Below, in pieces: positions 33,190 through 42,392 of a DNA stretch of 64,000 nucleotides. Each line of letters starts with the position of its first letter. The first letter of the stretch is position 1. The stretch comes from Rufibacter roseolus. Its GTDB lineage: Bacteria > Bacteroidota > Bacteroidia > Cytophagales > Hymenobacteraceae. The notes under the pieces are model-generated. The model was given only the letters and a program-made list of their open reading frames with translations, searched no databases and was not told the origin of the DNA. Location: positions 806,001-870,000 of the forward strand of contig NZ_JAFMSU010000001.1 in assembly GCF_017916365.1 (NCBI RefSeq). The letters run 5' to 3'. The translations under genes and the position numbers were made by a program.

Positions 33190-33230
33190 CGTTTTTAGGG
33201 CAGCTTTGCTAAAAACACCGTTGAAACGGG
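33190..33230. repeat. Dispersed nested palindrome, copy 13
   Basis: CGTTTTTAGGGCAGCTTT then GCTAAAAACACCGTTGAAACG, fourteen bases after the cvpA-like stop. Confidence 0.6.
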
Positions 33231-33281
33231 GGCAATATTTTATAAAAGCACCCGGTAATCGGATAAATTGAATTGTTTTTC

Positions 33282-33329
33282 GTTCCTGTTTTAGACCTGT
33301 TTTATAGATAACGGGCCTAAAACAGGAAC
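33282..33329. terminator. Hairpin with dispersed palindrome core
   Basis: GTTCCTGTTTTAG and its complement CTAAAACAGGAAC form a perfect 13-bp outer stem around an imperfect inner dyad with copy 14 at 33285-33326. It could end the yqeY-cvpA transcript. Confidence 0.5.
33285..33326. repeat. Dispersed nested palindrome, copy 14
   Basis: CCTGTTTTAGACCTGTTTT then ATAACGGGCCTAAAACAGG; second copy in one 185-bp gap. Confidence 0.75.
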
Positions 33330-33361
33330 ATCTTTTTTCATTTCCCTGCGTTTTCTTCTCT

Positions 33362-33934
33362 GTGCTGCTGCTTTTAGACAACTTTGATTCTTTCACCTAT
33401 AACCTCTATGATTATTTCCGGCAGTTGGGCGTGGTGGTAGAGGTGCGCCGCAACGATGTGCCGCTTGAGGAACTCAAGGCTATGCCGCTGGAGGGGATTG
33501 TGCTGTCACCGGGGCCGGGTACGCCTGAGCGGGCCGGCGTAATGCCCGCTGTCATAGACTATTACCATGATCGGTTGCCCATGCTGGGGATTTGTTTGGG
33601 GCACCAAGCGCTGGGGCAGTTCTTCGGGGCCAAAGTGGTGAAAGGCTTGCGGCCGATGCACGGGAAGATCTCGGAAATATACTGCGAGCCGGACCCCATC
33701 TTTGCGGGGCTTCCTTTCAGGATACCGGTGGTACGCTACCATTCGCTGGTGGTGCAAGAGTCTCCGGCAGACCTGGTGCCGCTGGCGCAAACCGCTGAGG
33801 GCGAGCTTATGGCGTTCAGGCACGCGCACTTACCTTTATATGCTTTGCAATTCCACCCAGAGGCCGCCCTTACCCAACACGGACTGGAAATGCTCAGAAA
33901 TTGGGTGAATATTGCTAATATTACATCCCTATAA
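33362..33934 (+). CDS. Anthranilate/aminodeoxychorismate synthase glutamine amidotransferase
   Basis: 190 residues, class I glutamine amidotransferase (PabA/TrpG). LLLDNFDSFTYNLYDYF opening, GIVLSPGPGTPE, the nucleophile Cys in MLGICLGHQALGQFFGA, and the catalytic His-Glu in LQFHPEAAL. It supplies ammonia to chorismate-converting enzymes; with no component I nearby it may serve both anthranilate and aminodeoxychorismate synthases. Start GTG 33362 gives the normal N-terminus MLLLLDNFDS. Confidence 0.92.
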   Translation: MLLLLDNFDSFTYNLYDYFRQLGVVVEVRRNDVPLEELKAMPLEGIVLSPGPGTPERAGVMPAVIDYYHDRLPMLGICLGHQALGQFFGAKVVKGLRPMHGKISEIYCEPDPIFAGLPFRIPVVRYHSLVVQESPADLVPLAQTAEGELMAFRHAHLPLYALQFHPEAALTQHGLEMLRNWVNIANITSL

Positions 33935-33972
33935 TTGTTTCTACTTACTATCAATACAAGCGATTTTCTCAC

Positions 33973-34743
33973 ATGGACTTGGAAATCAAGAAGGAAGGCG
34001 GGTTTGAGTACATAGACGAAGGCGAAGGCGAAGTGCTTTTGCTCTTGCACGGGCTGTTTGGCGCGTTGAGTAACTGGCAGGGGGTGGTTTCTTATTTCCA
34101 TAAGAACTACCGCGTGGTTATTCCGCTCATGCCGCTGTACGAGATGCCTTTGCCGCAGGCCAGCGTTCCCGGCTTGGTGGAGTTCGTAGAGGATTTCATC
34201 TCCTACAAAAAACTGACTGACCTTACTTTGCTGGGAAACTCGCTAGGCGGCCACGTGGCCCTTGAGTTTGCCCTTAAACGCCCCGAGCATGTGAAACGCT
34301 TGGTGCTCACCGGTAGCTCAGGCTTGTTTGAGGATTCCATGGGTGGTTCGTTCCCTAAGCGCGGTAACTATGAGTTTGTGAAGGAGCGCATAGAGTACAC
34401 GTTCTATGACCCGGCCGTGGCTACCCCGGAGCTGGTAGATGAGGTTTTTGACATCACCAACAGCAATCCCAAAGTGCTTCGGATCATCTCCATCGCCAAA
34501 TCGGCGCAGCGCAATAACCTGGGCAAGGACTTGGGTGGGATCAAGGCGCCTACCTTGCTTATCTGGGGTCTCAATGACACCATCACGCCGCCTATGGTGG
34601 CCCATGAATTTAACAGATTGATCCAGAAATCAGAGCTTCGTTTTATAGACCATTGCTGCCACGCACCTATGATGGAACATCCGGAGGCCTTTAACAGTAT
34701 CTTAGAGGAATTCCTGTTAAAGACTGCTGCCTATGATAGCTGA
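33973..34743 (+). CDS. Alpha/beta-fold hydrolase
   Basis: 256 residues. LLLLHGLFGALSNWQGVVSYF opening, nucleophile Ser in GNSLGGH, acid Asp in GLNDTITPP, and His in CCHAPMMEHPEAF: a complete triad. Broadly of the MenH/BioH/lipase type, with a helical cap; substrate unknown. A different protein from the YbfF-like one at 29893. Its last 11 bp overlap the CBS gene. Confidence 0.87.
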   Translation: MDLEIKKEGGFEYIDEGEGEVLLLLHGLFGALSNWQGVVSYFHKNYRVVIPLMPLYEMPLPQASVPGLVEFVEDFISYKKLTDLTLLGNSLGGHVALEFALKRPEHVKRLVLTGSSGLFEDSMGGSFPKRGNYEFVKERIEYTFYDPAVATPELVDEVFDITNSNPKVLRIISIAKSAQRNNLGKDLGGIKAPTLLIWGLNDTITPPMVAHEFNRLIQKSELRFIDHCCHAPMMEHPEAFNSILEEFLLKTAAYDS

Positions 34744-35398
34744 AGAATTGATAAACCAGATGGTTCCGCCCCTCAAACTCTCCGACACCGGTGAGAAAGC
34801 GGTACGTTGGATGGATGAGTTCCGGCTGAACCAACTGCCTGTGGTGAAGAACCGGAAGTACCTGGGTCTGGTCACCGAAGAAAACGTCCTAGAGGCCAAG
34901 AACCCCGAGGCGGTTTTAGAGAACATTCCATTTGATTTTGAGCACGTGCACGTGCAACAGAATCAGCACTTTTACAACGTGATGGAATTGGCCATCAAGA
35001 ACAAAGTGCAGGTGGTGCCGGTGCTGGATGACCTGCAGGAGTACCTGGGGGTTATCACGGTGAGTGACACCATTTCGGCGTTCGGGCAGATGTCCGCTAT
35101 CCAGGGGCAGGGCGGTATTCTGGTGCTCTGCATGGCAGAACGAGATTACTCTTTGAGTGAGATCAGTCGTCTGGTAGAGTCTAACAACGCCAAAATTCTG
35201 AGCGCCAACGTCTCGCCAGACGAGGTGGATATCTTCAAGATAAAGCTCACTCTAAAGATAAATACCGGCGACCTTACCCGTATTGTTGCTACCCTGGAGC
35301 GGTTTGGATATAAGATTACCGCGCAGTTCCAGGATACTTCCAGCGCCCCGCAAGACCAGGACAGGCTGGACATGCTTTTACGGTATTTGAATATTTAA
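34733..35398 (+). CDS. CBS-domain protein, possibly with ACT-like C-terminus
   Basis: 221 residues. A CBS pair at ~5-125 (LINQMVPPLKLSDTGEKAVRWMDEF; FYNVMELAIKNKVQVVPVLDD) and a C-terminal beta/alpha region at ~130-205 (LVLCMAERDYSLSEISRLVESNNAKIL) like an ACT domain. CBS pairs bind adenosine nucleotides and regulate partners; its partner is unknown. The 11-bp overlap with the hydrolase gene argues for co-translation. It precedes nadK by about 80 bp, a conserved arrangement in my recollection of Bacteroidota genomes. Confidence 0.82.
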   Translation: MIAEELINQMVPPLKLSDTGEKAVRWMDEFRLNQLPVVKNRKYLGLVTEENVLEAKNPEAVLENIPFDFEHVHVQQNQHFYNVMELAIKNKVQVVPVLDDLQEYLGVITVSDTISAFGQMSAIQGQGGILVLCMAERDYSLSEISRLVESNNAKILSANVSPDEVDIFKIKLTLKINTGDLTRIVATLERFGYKITAQFQDTSSAPQDQDRLDMLLRYLNI

Positions 35399-35423
35399 AT
35401 TTCCTATATAAGCAAACACCCTA

Positions 35424-35431
35424 TATATTTG
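35424..35431 (+). promoter_or_regulatory. -7 element for nadK
   Basis: TATATTTG, 45 bp before the start codon, with no clear TTTG partner. Confidence 0.5.
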
Positions 35432-35476
35432 TCTTGATATTGAATGTGTTGCAATATCTTTTGATCTGAGTACACC

Positions 35477-36355
35477 ATGAAAATAGCAATAGTCGGGAAG
35501 CCAGTAAAAGAGGAAGTGATTCCTTTTGTGCGCCGGCTAATGGATATTCTGGTGCAGCAGGGCATTGAACTTACGGTGGCAGATCATTTTGTGGAGTCGT
35601 TGGCTCCCTTCACTTCTGTGCCCAGCCAAGCTGATGTTTTTACCCGTGATACCAGTCTGCAGGACGTGACTTACATGCTCAGTCTGGGCGGTGACGGGAC
35701 CTTGCTGGATGCGGTTACCTACGTAGGGGCTTTGCAAATTCCTATTATGGGCATTAATATGGGAAGGTTGGGTTTTCTGGCCTCAGTCCCTTATGCTCAG
35801 TTGGAAATGGCCCTGGATGCCTTGCTCAAAGGGCATTTTACCCTGGAAGATAGGTCTCTCATTCACCTGGACAGTGATCAGGAGGTATTTGAGGGCAAGA
35901 ACTTTGGGTTGAATGAGTTCTCGATCTTGAAGCGGGATACGTCCTCCATGATCGCCGTGCATACGTACATCGACGGGGAATATTTAAATTCTTATTGGGC
36001 AGACGGCCTGATAGTGGCAACTCCAACCGGTTCCACCGGATACTCGCTTTCCTGTGGAGGTCCTGTGATGATGCCGCAGACAAACAATTTTGTAATCTCT
36101 CCCGTATGCCCTCATAACTTGAACGTACGGCCTTTGGTGGTCTCAGACAAAAGTGTAATTTCTTTTGAGATTGAGGGCAGAAGCACCCGGTATCTGGTTT
36201 CTCTGGATTCTAGGTCCAAACCAGTGGATGCTTCCATCCAGTTAGCGGTACGGAGAGAGGACTTCAATGCAAGGCTGGTGAAGTTAAATCAAGTCAATTT
36301 TCTGACTACTCTTAGAACCAAGATGCACTGGGGGCTTGATCAAAGGAATGGTTAA
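35477..36355 (+). CDS. nadK: NAD kinase
   Basis: 292 residues. Phosphorylates NAD to NADP with ATP. The GGDGTLLDA motif, the NEFSILKRD segment and ADGLIVATPTGSTGYSLSCGGPV are the three classical blocks. Length is typical. The next gene has its own promoter at 36391-36420, so the transcript may end in the A/T-rich gap after it. Confidence 0.96.
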   Translation: MKIAIVGKPVKEEVIPFVRRLMDILVQQGIELTVADHFVESLAPFTSVPSQADVFTRDTSLQDVTYMLSLGGDGTLLDAVTYVGALQIPIMGINMGRLGFLASVPYAQLEMALDALLKGHFTLEDRSLIHLDSDQEVFEGKNFGLNEFSILKRDTSSMIAVHTYIDGEYLNSYWADGLIVATPTGSTGYSLSCGGPVMMPQTNNFVISPVCPHNLNVRPLVVSDKSVISFEIEGRSTRYLVSLDSRSKPVDASIQLAVRREDFNARLVKLNQVNFLTTLRTKMHWGLDQRNG

Positions 36356-36390
36356 ATAAAATTAAAATATAAAAAAATCCTATATACCTG

Positions 36391-36420
36391 TTTGAGGTAT
36401 AAAAAAAAGGTATAATTTTG
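36391..36420 (+). promoter_or_regulatory. Promoter of the first DUF6089 gene
   Basis: TTTG (36391-36394), 18 bp, TAATTTTG (36413-36420) in a very A/T-rich gap. Confidence 0.6.
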
Positions 36421-36500
36421 TTCGTTGCGAAGCAATCATTGTTTTGCAAATTAAATAGTAAACCGGTAATAAGTTGATGAAATCAGTAACAGTTGATGGC

Positions 36501-37451
36501 ATGAAGAAATTTTTCTCTACTTCTTTAATTTTATTTGTTCTCTTTATAGCTGCTCTTCCGGAGGCGGAAGCCCAGCGTTTTAGTAGAAGAAATCTTTACA
36601 ATAGTGTAGGGGTTAGCTTAAACGCCATGAATTATTTTGGCGATGTTACCCCTGAGTCTGATTTTACCAGCTTACGCCTTAGCTCTACCCGTCCAAGCAT
36701 TTCGGTGAACTTTACCCGCAAATTCACTCCCAGAATCTATGGCCGCGCTGCTCTTTCCTGGGGTAGAATCACCGGTGATGATAGCAAAAGCGCTGATTTC
36801 TCAGAACCAGAGAACGAGCCAAGATTCAAGCGTAACCTTAGCTTCAGAAATGACATAAAGGAGTTGAGCGTGCAAGGTATTGTTGACCTGTTTGAGAACC
36901 GCAGAACCTTCATGCGCCGTCCTGACTTTACACCATATGCCTTCCTGGGAGTAGCTGTGTTCCACCACAACCCTAAAGCTTATTATGACGGAACAGATCC
37001 ACGTCTGCCTGCTGGTTGGTATGAACTGCAGCCTTTGGGCACTGAAGGTCAGTACGCCAATGGAGAAGGTTATCCAGAGCCATACAAAAAGATTCAATTT
37101 GCTATTCCTTTTGGTTTAGGGGTGAAATACAAGCTTGCCAGATACTGGGATCTTGGCTTTGAGATCACCTGGCGCAAAACCTTCACTGACTACCTGGATG
37201 ACGTAAGTACCGTTTACGCTGATAAGAGTGACCTGAGTACTGCGGCCGCTATCTTGTCTGACAGAAGTGCCGATAACTCCAGAGCCAGCCAGTACCCAAT
37301 CATTACTGAGAATGGTTATAGAAGAATAAATGGATATGGTGCTAAAGGTGACCAAAGAGGTGACGTGTCTGATGACGACTGGTACATCACTACCGGATTT
37401 TCTTTAAATTATATTCTGACTCCTGCACGAAGAGGACCGAAATTCCGTTAA
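36501..37451 (+). CDS. DUF6089 outer-membrane beta-barrel-like protein
   Basis: 316 residues from ATG 36501, preceded by an in-frame ATG at 36477 that would extend the signal by 8 residues. Signal peptide MKKFFSTSLILFVLFIAALPEAEA, then alternating beta strands with aromatic ends, e.g. NSVGVSLNAMNYFGDV, RAALSWGRITGD and LGFEITWRKTFTDYLDDV. DUF6089 proteins lie next to bamA in many Bacteroidota; function unknown, probably an envelope protein. Confidence 0.82.
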   Translation: MKKFFSTSLILFVLFIAALPEAEAQRFSRRNLYNSVGVSLNAMNYFGDVTPESDFTSLRLSSTRPSISVNFTRKFTPRIYGRAALSWGRITGDDSKSADFSEPENEPRFKRNLSFRNDIKELSVQGIVDLFENRRTFMRRPDFTPYAFLGVAVFHHNPKAYYDGTDPRLPAGWYELQPLGTEGQYANGEGYPEPYKKIQFAIPFGLGVKYKLARYWDLGFEITWRKTFTDYLDDVSTVYADKSDLSTAAAILSDRSADNSRASQYPIITENGYRRINGYGAKGDQRGDVSDDDWYITTGFSLNYILTPARRGPKFR

Positions 37452-37479
37452 TACGGAAACACCTTCTGATTTTGAGTAA

Positions 37480-38253
37480 ATGATTTTAAAAACAGTACGC
37501 ACACTCCTTGTTTGCACCTTGGTACAAATAGGGAGTGTTTTTTTTGCCTTGCCTGCAACAGCGCAGCAACAGACGGGACAGCCCAGAACTACCAGTGAGC
37601 TAGGGATAGGTATAGGCGGAGTTGTCTATAAAGGTGATATAGCGCCCAGATATCGCTTAAAGAGTAACCGGCCGGCGCTTAACATTTTCTACAAGAAAGA
37701 TATTACCAATGCCGTAGCCTGGAAAGTAGGTTTGCTCCTTGGTAAGATAAAGGCTAAGGATGAGGATTTTACAGATAACCCTTCTTTCCTGGCCAGGGAA
37801 CTGCCTCTGTCTATGTACAGGCAAGCAACTGTGACTACCAGTATTCTTGAGCTGAGTGGCGGGATTGACTATAAGTTTCTGGACTACTATGATTTCAGGC
37901 GGCCTATCAGGTGGACTCCTTACTTCACTATAAGCGTAGCCGGTATAGTATACAACAACAAAACAATAGCCCAGAACCCTGCCATTATATATCCAACAGA
38001 TACAGACAAGCAGCAGGCGTATAGAACCGGTTTCGCTTTGGCTGTTCCGGTGGGGGCAGGGGTGAAGTATGCCCTTTCTGAGCGTTGGAACCTTGGGTTT
38101 GAAGCTGGCGTGAGGGTTCTCTTCACAGATGCCTTTGATAATCTCACCGATCAGAATGAGCAGGTCATGAACCCTAACAGCAGAGACTTGTATTTCTACA
38201 ATGGGGTTAGTATCTCATACACCTTCTATAAGATCAACTGCCCCGTTAAGTAA
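37480..38253 (+). CDS. Second DUF6089-like outer-membrane protein
   Basis: 257 residues, signal peptide ending in ALPATAQQ. Same overall build as the preceding protein: ELGIGIGGVVYKGDIA, ISVAGIVYNNK and LGFEAGVRVLFTDAFDNL, the last clearly parallel to LGFEITWRKTFTDYLDDV in its neighbour. The two are tandem paralogues, 28 bp apart, and probably arose by duplication. Function unknown. Confidence 0.75.
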   Translation: MILKTVRTLLVCTLVQIGSVFFALPATAQQQTGQPRTTSELGIGIGGVVYKGDIAPRYRLKSNRPALNIFYKKDITNAVAWKVGLLLGKIKAKDEDFTDNPSFLARELPLSMYRQATVTTSILELSGGIDYKFLDYYDFRRPIRWTPYFTISVAGIVYNNKTIAQNPAIIYPTDTDKQQAYRTGFALAVPVGAGVKYALSERWNLGFEAGVRVLFTDAFDNLTDQNEQVMNPNSRDLYFYNGVSISYTFYKINCPVK

Positions 38254-38325
38254 AAGAAGACAGGGGTGTGGATAATAAGTAAAAAGTGCTAAGCTTTTCC
38301 TAAATTGCATTGAAATTTCTTTTTA

Positions 38326-39078
38326 ATGAGCCTGAAGGAAAAGATAGACATAGGCAATTTGCCCCAACATATTGCCGTTATCATGGATGGAAACGGTAGA
38401 TGGGCAAAGAAAAAGGGGAACCTTAGGATTTTTGGCCATCAAAATGCCATCACTGCCGTGCGCGAAACGGTGGAGGCGGCGGCAGAACTGGGAGTTCACT
38501 ATTTAACGCTCTACGCATTCTCCACAGAAAACTGGTCAAGGCCTAAATATGAAGTAGAAGCCCTGATGCAGTTGTTGGTGAGCACCATCCGCAAGGAAAC
38601 CGAGACCTTGAATAAAAACAATATCCGGCTGCAGTCTATTGGCGATTTGGCAGCCTTGCCTCAGGCTTGCCGCAAGCAGTTAGAAGAGGCAATCCAGATT
38701 ACCAGCCAAAACACCCGGATGACCCTGGTCTTAGCCTTGAGCTACAGCGGCCGTTGGGAGTTGGTAAATGCCATGCAGAGGATGGCTTCTTTGGTTAAAG
38801 CCGGGGAACTGGAACCTGAGGCTATCAATGAGCGCACAGTACAGGATTATCTGAATACCTCTGGTATGCCAGACCCGGAGCTTTTAATCAGAACCAGCGG
38901 GGAGCAGAGAATTAGTAACTTTTTGCTTTGGCAGCTTGCCTATACAGAATTGTATATTACAGATCTTCTCTGGCCAGATTTCAGGAAAGAGCATCTTTAT
39001 GAAGCCATACTTGCTTTTCAGCAGCGCGAACGCCGCTTTGGGAAGACAAGCGAACAATTACAAAAAGCACATTCTTAA
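38326..39078 (+). CDS. uppS: Isoprenyl transferase (undecaprenyl diphosphate synthase)
   Basis: 250 residues. cis-prenyltransferase that makes the undecaprenyl lipid carrier for cell-wall and polysaccharide building. Catalytic Asp in IAVIMDGNGRWAKKKG, the FSTENW motif, and the C-terminal IRTSGEQRISNFLLWQLAYTEL. Its stop overlaps the bamA start (TAATG), so they are translationally coupled. Confidence 0.96.
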   Translation: MSLKEKIDIGNLPQHIAVIMDGNGRWAKKKGNLRIFGHQNAITAVRETVEAAAELGVHYLTLYAFSTENWSRPKYEVEALMQLLVSTIRKETETLNKNNIRLQSIGDLAALPQACRKQLEEAIQITSQNTRMTLVLALSYSGRWELVNAMQRMASLVKAGELEPEAINERTVQDYLNTSGMPDPELLIRTSGEQRISNFLLWQLAYTELYITDLLWPDFRKEHLYEAILAFQQRERRFGKTSEQLQKAHS

Positions 39079-41654
39079 TGAGTAAGTATTTTTGGCTGTT
39101 ATGCCTTTTAGTAATGTCTGGTGTAACTGCTAATGCGCAGATCAGACTAGGGGTTGGCAGCAGCAATGCCGCTACCATTGATTACGCAAATCCCCGGAAA
39201 TATAAGATTGGCGGCATCACGGTGAGTGGGGCCAAGTTCCTTGACCCTACTACGTTGATTTCTCTTACCGGGTTAAGGATAGGGGATGAGATTGATGTGC
39301 CGGGTGATGCTATCAGCAGAGCGATCCAAAAGCTTTGGGACCAGGGAATCCTGGGCGGGGTAGATGTGCGCGCCACTAAAATTGAGGGAGACAATATTTT
39401 CCTTGACTTCTTCCTGACTGAGCGCCCCCGGTTATCCCGTTTTGATTTTTCCGGTGCTACCAAATCCCAGGCTGAGGATCTGCAGAAATCAATTTCCTTG
39501 AACAAGGGCAGGGTAGTGACAGACGCACTGTTGAACTCTACCCGCACCACGGTGCAGAAGTTCTTCCAGGACAAAGGATACCTGAATGCCCAGGTGGTAA
39601 TCAGACAAACCCCAGACTCAGTTATCGCGAACAGCGTGGCGCTTGAGATAAGAGTAGATAAAGGAGAGAAGGTACGTATTGGGGAGCTGGACATTGAGAG
39701 AATCAACGCCGCTACCGGTGAGAGCAGAAAAGAAGGTTTAGGAGGCTTTATCTCGGGTATCTGGAGTGACGAGGACGAAATGTTCAGTGAGTCACAACTG
39801 AAGCGGAAGCTGAAGAAGACCAAGGAAAAGAAATTCTACAAGATTTTCACCGGCGCCAAATTCAACAAAACCGAGTTTGAAGCGGATAAGAAGCTCCTGC
39901 TTGACTTCTATAACTCAGAAGGTTTCCGTGATGCAGCCATCGTATCAGATTCTATTTACAAGATCAGCGATGACCGCATAGGCATCAAGATTGTGGTGGA
40001 TGAAGGCCGCAGGTATTATTACCGCAACATTACCTGGAGCGGAAACTACCTATACGATGACGCCATGCTGGCCAGGGTACTGGGGCTGAACAAAGGTGAT
40101 GTTTACAACAGAGAAGAACTGGACAAGCGCCTGAACTACAATCCTAACGGAAACGACATCACCTCTTTGTACATGGATGACGGTTACCTGTTCTTCCAGA
40201 TTGAGCCGGTAGAGGTTGCCGTAGAAGGAGATTCCATTGACATTGAGATGCGTCTGAGCGAAGGTTCTCAAGCCACTATCAACAGTATTTCAGTAACTGG
40301 TAACACCAAAACCAGTGACCATGTGATTCTTCGGGAATTGCGTACGTTGCCTGGCCAGAACTTCAGCAGATCTGCCTTGATTCGTTCGCAGCGTGAACTT
40401 TCCAACCTTGGTTATTTTGACCCAGAGAAAATTGGAATGGAGCCAGTTCCAAATCCTGAGAACGGAACGGTAGATATCCGCTACACCGTTGAGGAACGGC
40501 CTAATGACCAGATTACACTTTCTGGTGGTTGGGGTGGTGGCCTTGGTGCGGTAGGTACCGTGGGCTTGGTGTTGAACAACTTCTCTTTGCGCAAAGCTAC
40601 AGACTGGAAGCAGTGGAGACCGGTTCCGTCCGGAGACGGGCAGCGTCTGGCTTTGAACATTCAGGCAAATGGTAAGCGTTACCAGTCTTACTCACTTTCC
40701 TTCACTGAGCCTTGGTTAGGCGGCCGCCGTCCTAACTCTCTAACGGTAAGTTTGAGCAAATCCATCCAGCGCTATACACAACAGGATGAGTTTGGCCAGG
40801 CAGAGAATGCTTTCATTGATATCTCGGGGGCAAGCGTGAACTTGGGTAGAAGATTGCGTTGGCCAGATGACTATTTCACCTTAAGTAATTCAATTTCTTA
40901 CTTCAGGTATAATATGAGCAACGGCTCTACCATCTTCAGAGGGTACGCCGAGGCAGACCAGATCAGAGATGCGAATAACATCTCGTTTATCACGTCTTTC
41001 GCCCGCTCAAGTATTGACAACCCAACTTATACCCGTTCCGGTTCTTCCATTGGCCTGAACGTGACATTCACTCCGCCTTACTCTTTGTTTAGGAGCAGCG
41101 TGAATAACTTCCAGTGGATTGAGTTCCACAAATGGATGTTTGATGCCTCTTGGTTCCATTCATTAAGCGGCGATGGCAAACTAGTACTGAATACCCGTGC
41201 TCACTTTGGCTTCATCGGGACGTACAGTTCTAAAGGAGTAATAGGGCCGTTTGAGCGCTTCAAGCTGGGTGGCTCTGGTTTAGGCGGTGGTTCATTCATT
41301 GTGGCCACAGATTACATTGGCTTGAGAGGTTATGAAGATGAAAGTATCACACCTAATGCGGCCGGTGGTATCGCCTTTAACAAATACGTAGCAGAACTGC
41401 GCTACCCGGTTTCATTGAACCCAGCAGCAACGGTGTTTGTCCTTGGATTTGCTGAAGCTGGTAATAACTTTGGTACTTACCGTGAATACGATCCTTTCAA
41501 ACTATATCGTTCTGTAGGGGTAGGCGCCAGGGTGTTTATGGCGGCCTTCGGTTTGCTAGGCTTTGACTACGGTTGGGGACTTGACACCGTGCCAGGGCGC
41601 CCAGGTGCTAACGGCGGTCAATTCCACTTTATCATAGGTCAGCAAATCAGATAA
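39078..41654 (+). CDS. bamA: Outer-membrane assembly factor BamA
   Basis: 858 residues. Signal peptide (MSKYFWLLCLLVMSGVTANA), POTRA repeats over about 40-440 (IGGITVSGAKFLDPTTLI; FLTERPRLSRFDFSGATKS; INSISVTGNTKTSDHVILR), and a C-terminal Omp85 barrel from ~450 with a closing FGLLGFDYGWGLDTVPG and FHFIIGQQIR. It folds outer-membrane proteins. The Skp/OmpH chaperone genes follow directly, as is usual. Confidence 0.95.
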   Translation: MSKYFWLLCLLVMSGVTANAQIRLGVGSSNAATIDYANPRKYKIGGITVSGAKFLDPTTLISLTGLRIGDEIDVPGDAISRAIQKLWDQGILGGVDVRATKIEGDNIFLDFFLTERPRLSRFDFSGATKSQAEDLQKSISLNKGRVVTDALLNSTRTTVQKFFQDKGYLNAQVVIRQTPDSVIANSVALEIRVDKGEKVRIGELDIERINAATGESRKEGLGGFISGIWSDEDEMFSESQLKRKLKKTKEKKFYKIFTGAKFNKTEFEADKKLLLDFYNSEGFRDAAIVSDSIYKISDDRIGIKIVVDEGRRYYYRNITWSGNYLYDDAMLARVLGLNKGDVYNREELDKRLNYNPNGNDITSLYMDDGYLFFQIEPVEVAVEGDSIDIEMRLSEGSQATINSISVTGNTKTSDHVILRELRTLPGQNFSRSALIRSQRELSNLGYFDPEKIGMEPVPNPENGTVDIRYTVEERPNDQITLSGGWGGGLGAVGTVGLVLNNFSLRKATDWKQWRPVPSGDGQRLALNIQANGKRYQSYSLSFTEPWLGGRRPNSLTVSLSKSIQRYTQQDEFGQAENAFIDISGASVNLGRRLRWPDDYFTLSNSISYFRYNMSNGSTIFRGYAEADQIRDANNISFITSFARSSIDNPTYTRSGSSIGLNVTFTPPYSLFRSSVNNFQWIEFHKWMFDASWFHSLSGDGKLVLNTRAHFGFIGTYSSKGVIGPFERFKLGGSGLGGGSFIVATDYIGLRGYEDESITPNAAGGIAFNKYVAELRYPVSLNPAATVFVLGFAEAGNNFGTYREYDPFKLYRSVGVGARVFMAAFGLLGFDYGWGLDTVPGRPGANGGQFHFIIGQQIR

Positions 41655-41683
41655 TTGGAACAGAATTTGTTAAGATAGAAGTA

Positions 41684-42373
41684 ATGAAGAAGTTAAAGTG
41701 CTTTTTGGTGATGGGTTTGTTCCTTCTGTTTGGGAAGGAGGTAAATGCGCAGCGCTTTGGCTATATTGATTCTGGTTTTATCTTGCAGAAAATGCCCGCT
41801 TACGCCAATGCCCAGGCCGAGGTGGAAAAGCTATCTCAGTCTTGGCAGAAGGAAATAGAGGGTATGCGGGCGGAACTTGAAAAGCTCCAAAAGAGTTATC
41901 AGGCTGAGGAGATTCTTTTAACGCCTGACATGAAAGTGAAGCGGCAAGAGGAGATCAACCGCAAGGAAACAGAACTTCGGGAATTCCAACGGAAGATGTT
42001 CGGTTTTGAGGGCTCTTTGTTTAAAAGACGTCAGGAACTGATAAAACCAGCGCAGGACCAGTTGTTTGAAGCGGTGGAGAAAATTGTGAGGCAACGCGGC
42101 CTCAACTTCATGTTTGACAAGTCTGGTGATATGGTGATGCTGTACACAGATCCCCGGCATGATTACACCGAATTTGTGCTGGAGGAGCTGGGTCTGGCAT
42201 CTAAAGAGCAGAATACCGCAGGGGCTCGCCCGGCAGATGCTTTGAAAGATGATCCGGCCGATGTACCGCCACTGCCGGAAGGGGCTGTTACCACAGAGAA
42301 TCCTACCAACTCAAACAAGAAAGCTACGCCTTCCCGCAAAGCAACAACCCCAGTTAAAAAGAAAAACAATTAA
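41684..42373 (+). CDS. OmpH/Skp family periplasmic chaperone 1
   Basis: 229 residues. Signal peptide ending in NAQRF, a FGYIDSGFILQKMPAYANAQ start as in Skp, then a long helical hairpin at ~50-120 (EGMRAELEKLQKSYQAEE; EINRKETELREFQRKMFGF) and a C-terminal tail ending in a Lys-rich KKKNN that includes Pro/Ala-rich linker sequence. Holds unfolded outer-membrane proteins for BamA. Tandem with the next gene. Confidence 0.9.
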   Translation: MKKLKCFLVMGLFLLFGKEVNAQRFGYIDSGFILQKMPAYANAQAEVEKLSQSWQKEIEGMRAELEKLQKSYQAEEILLTPDMKVKRQEEINRKETELREFQRKMFGFEGSLFKRRQELIKPAQDQLFEAVEKIVRQRGLNFMFDKSGDMVMLYTDPRHDYTEFVLEELGLASKEQNTAGARPADALKDDPADVPPLPEGAVTTENPTNSNKKATPSRKATTPVKKKNN

Positions 42374-42392
42374 ACAAACTAAGTAACTTACA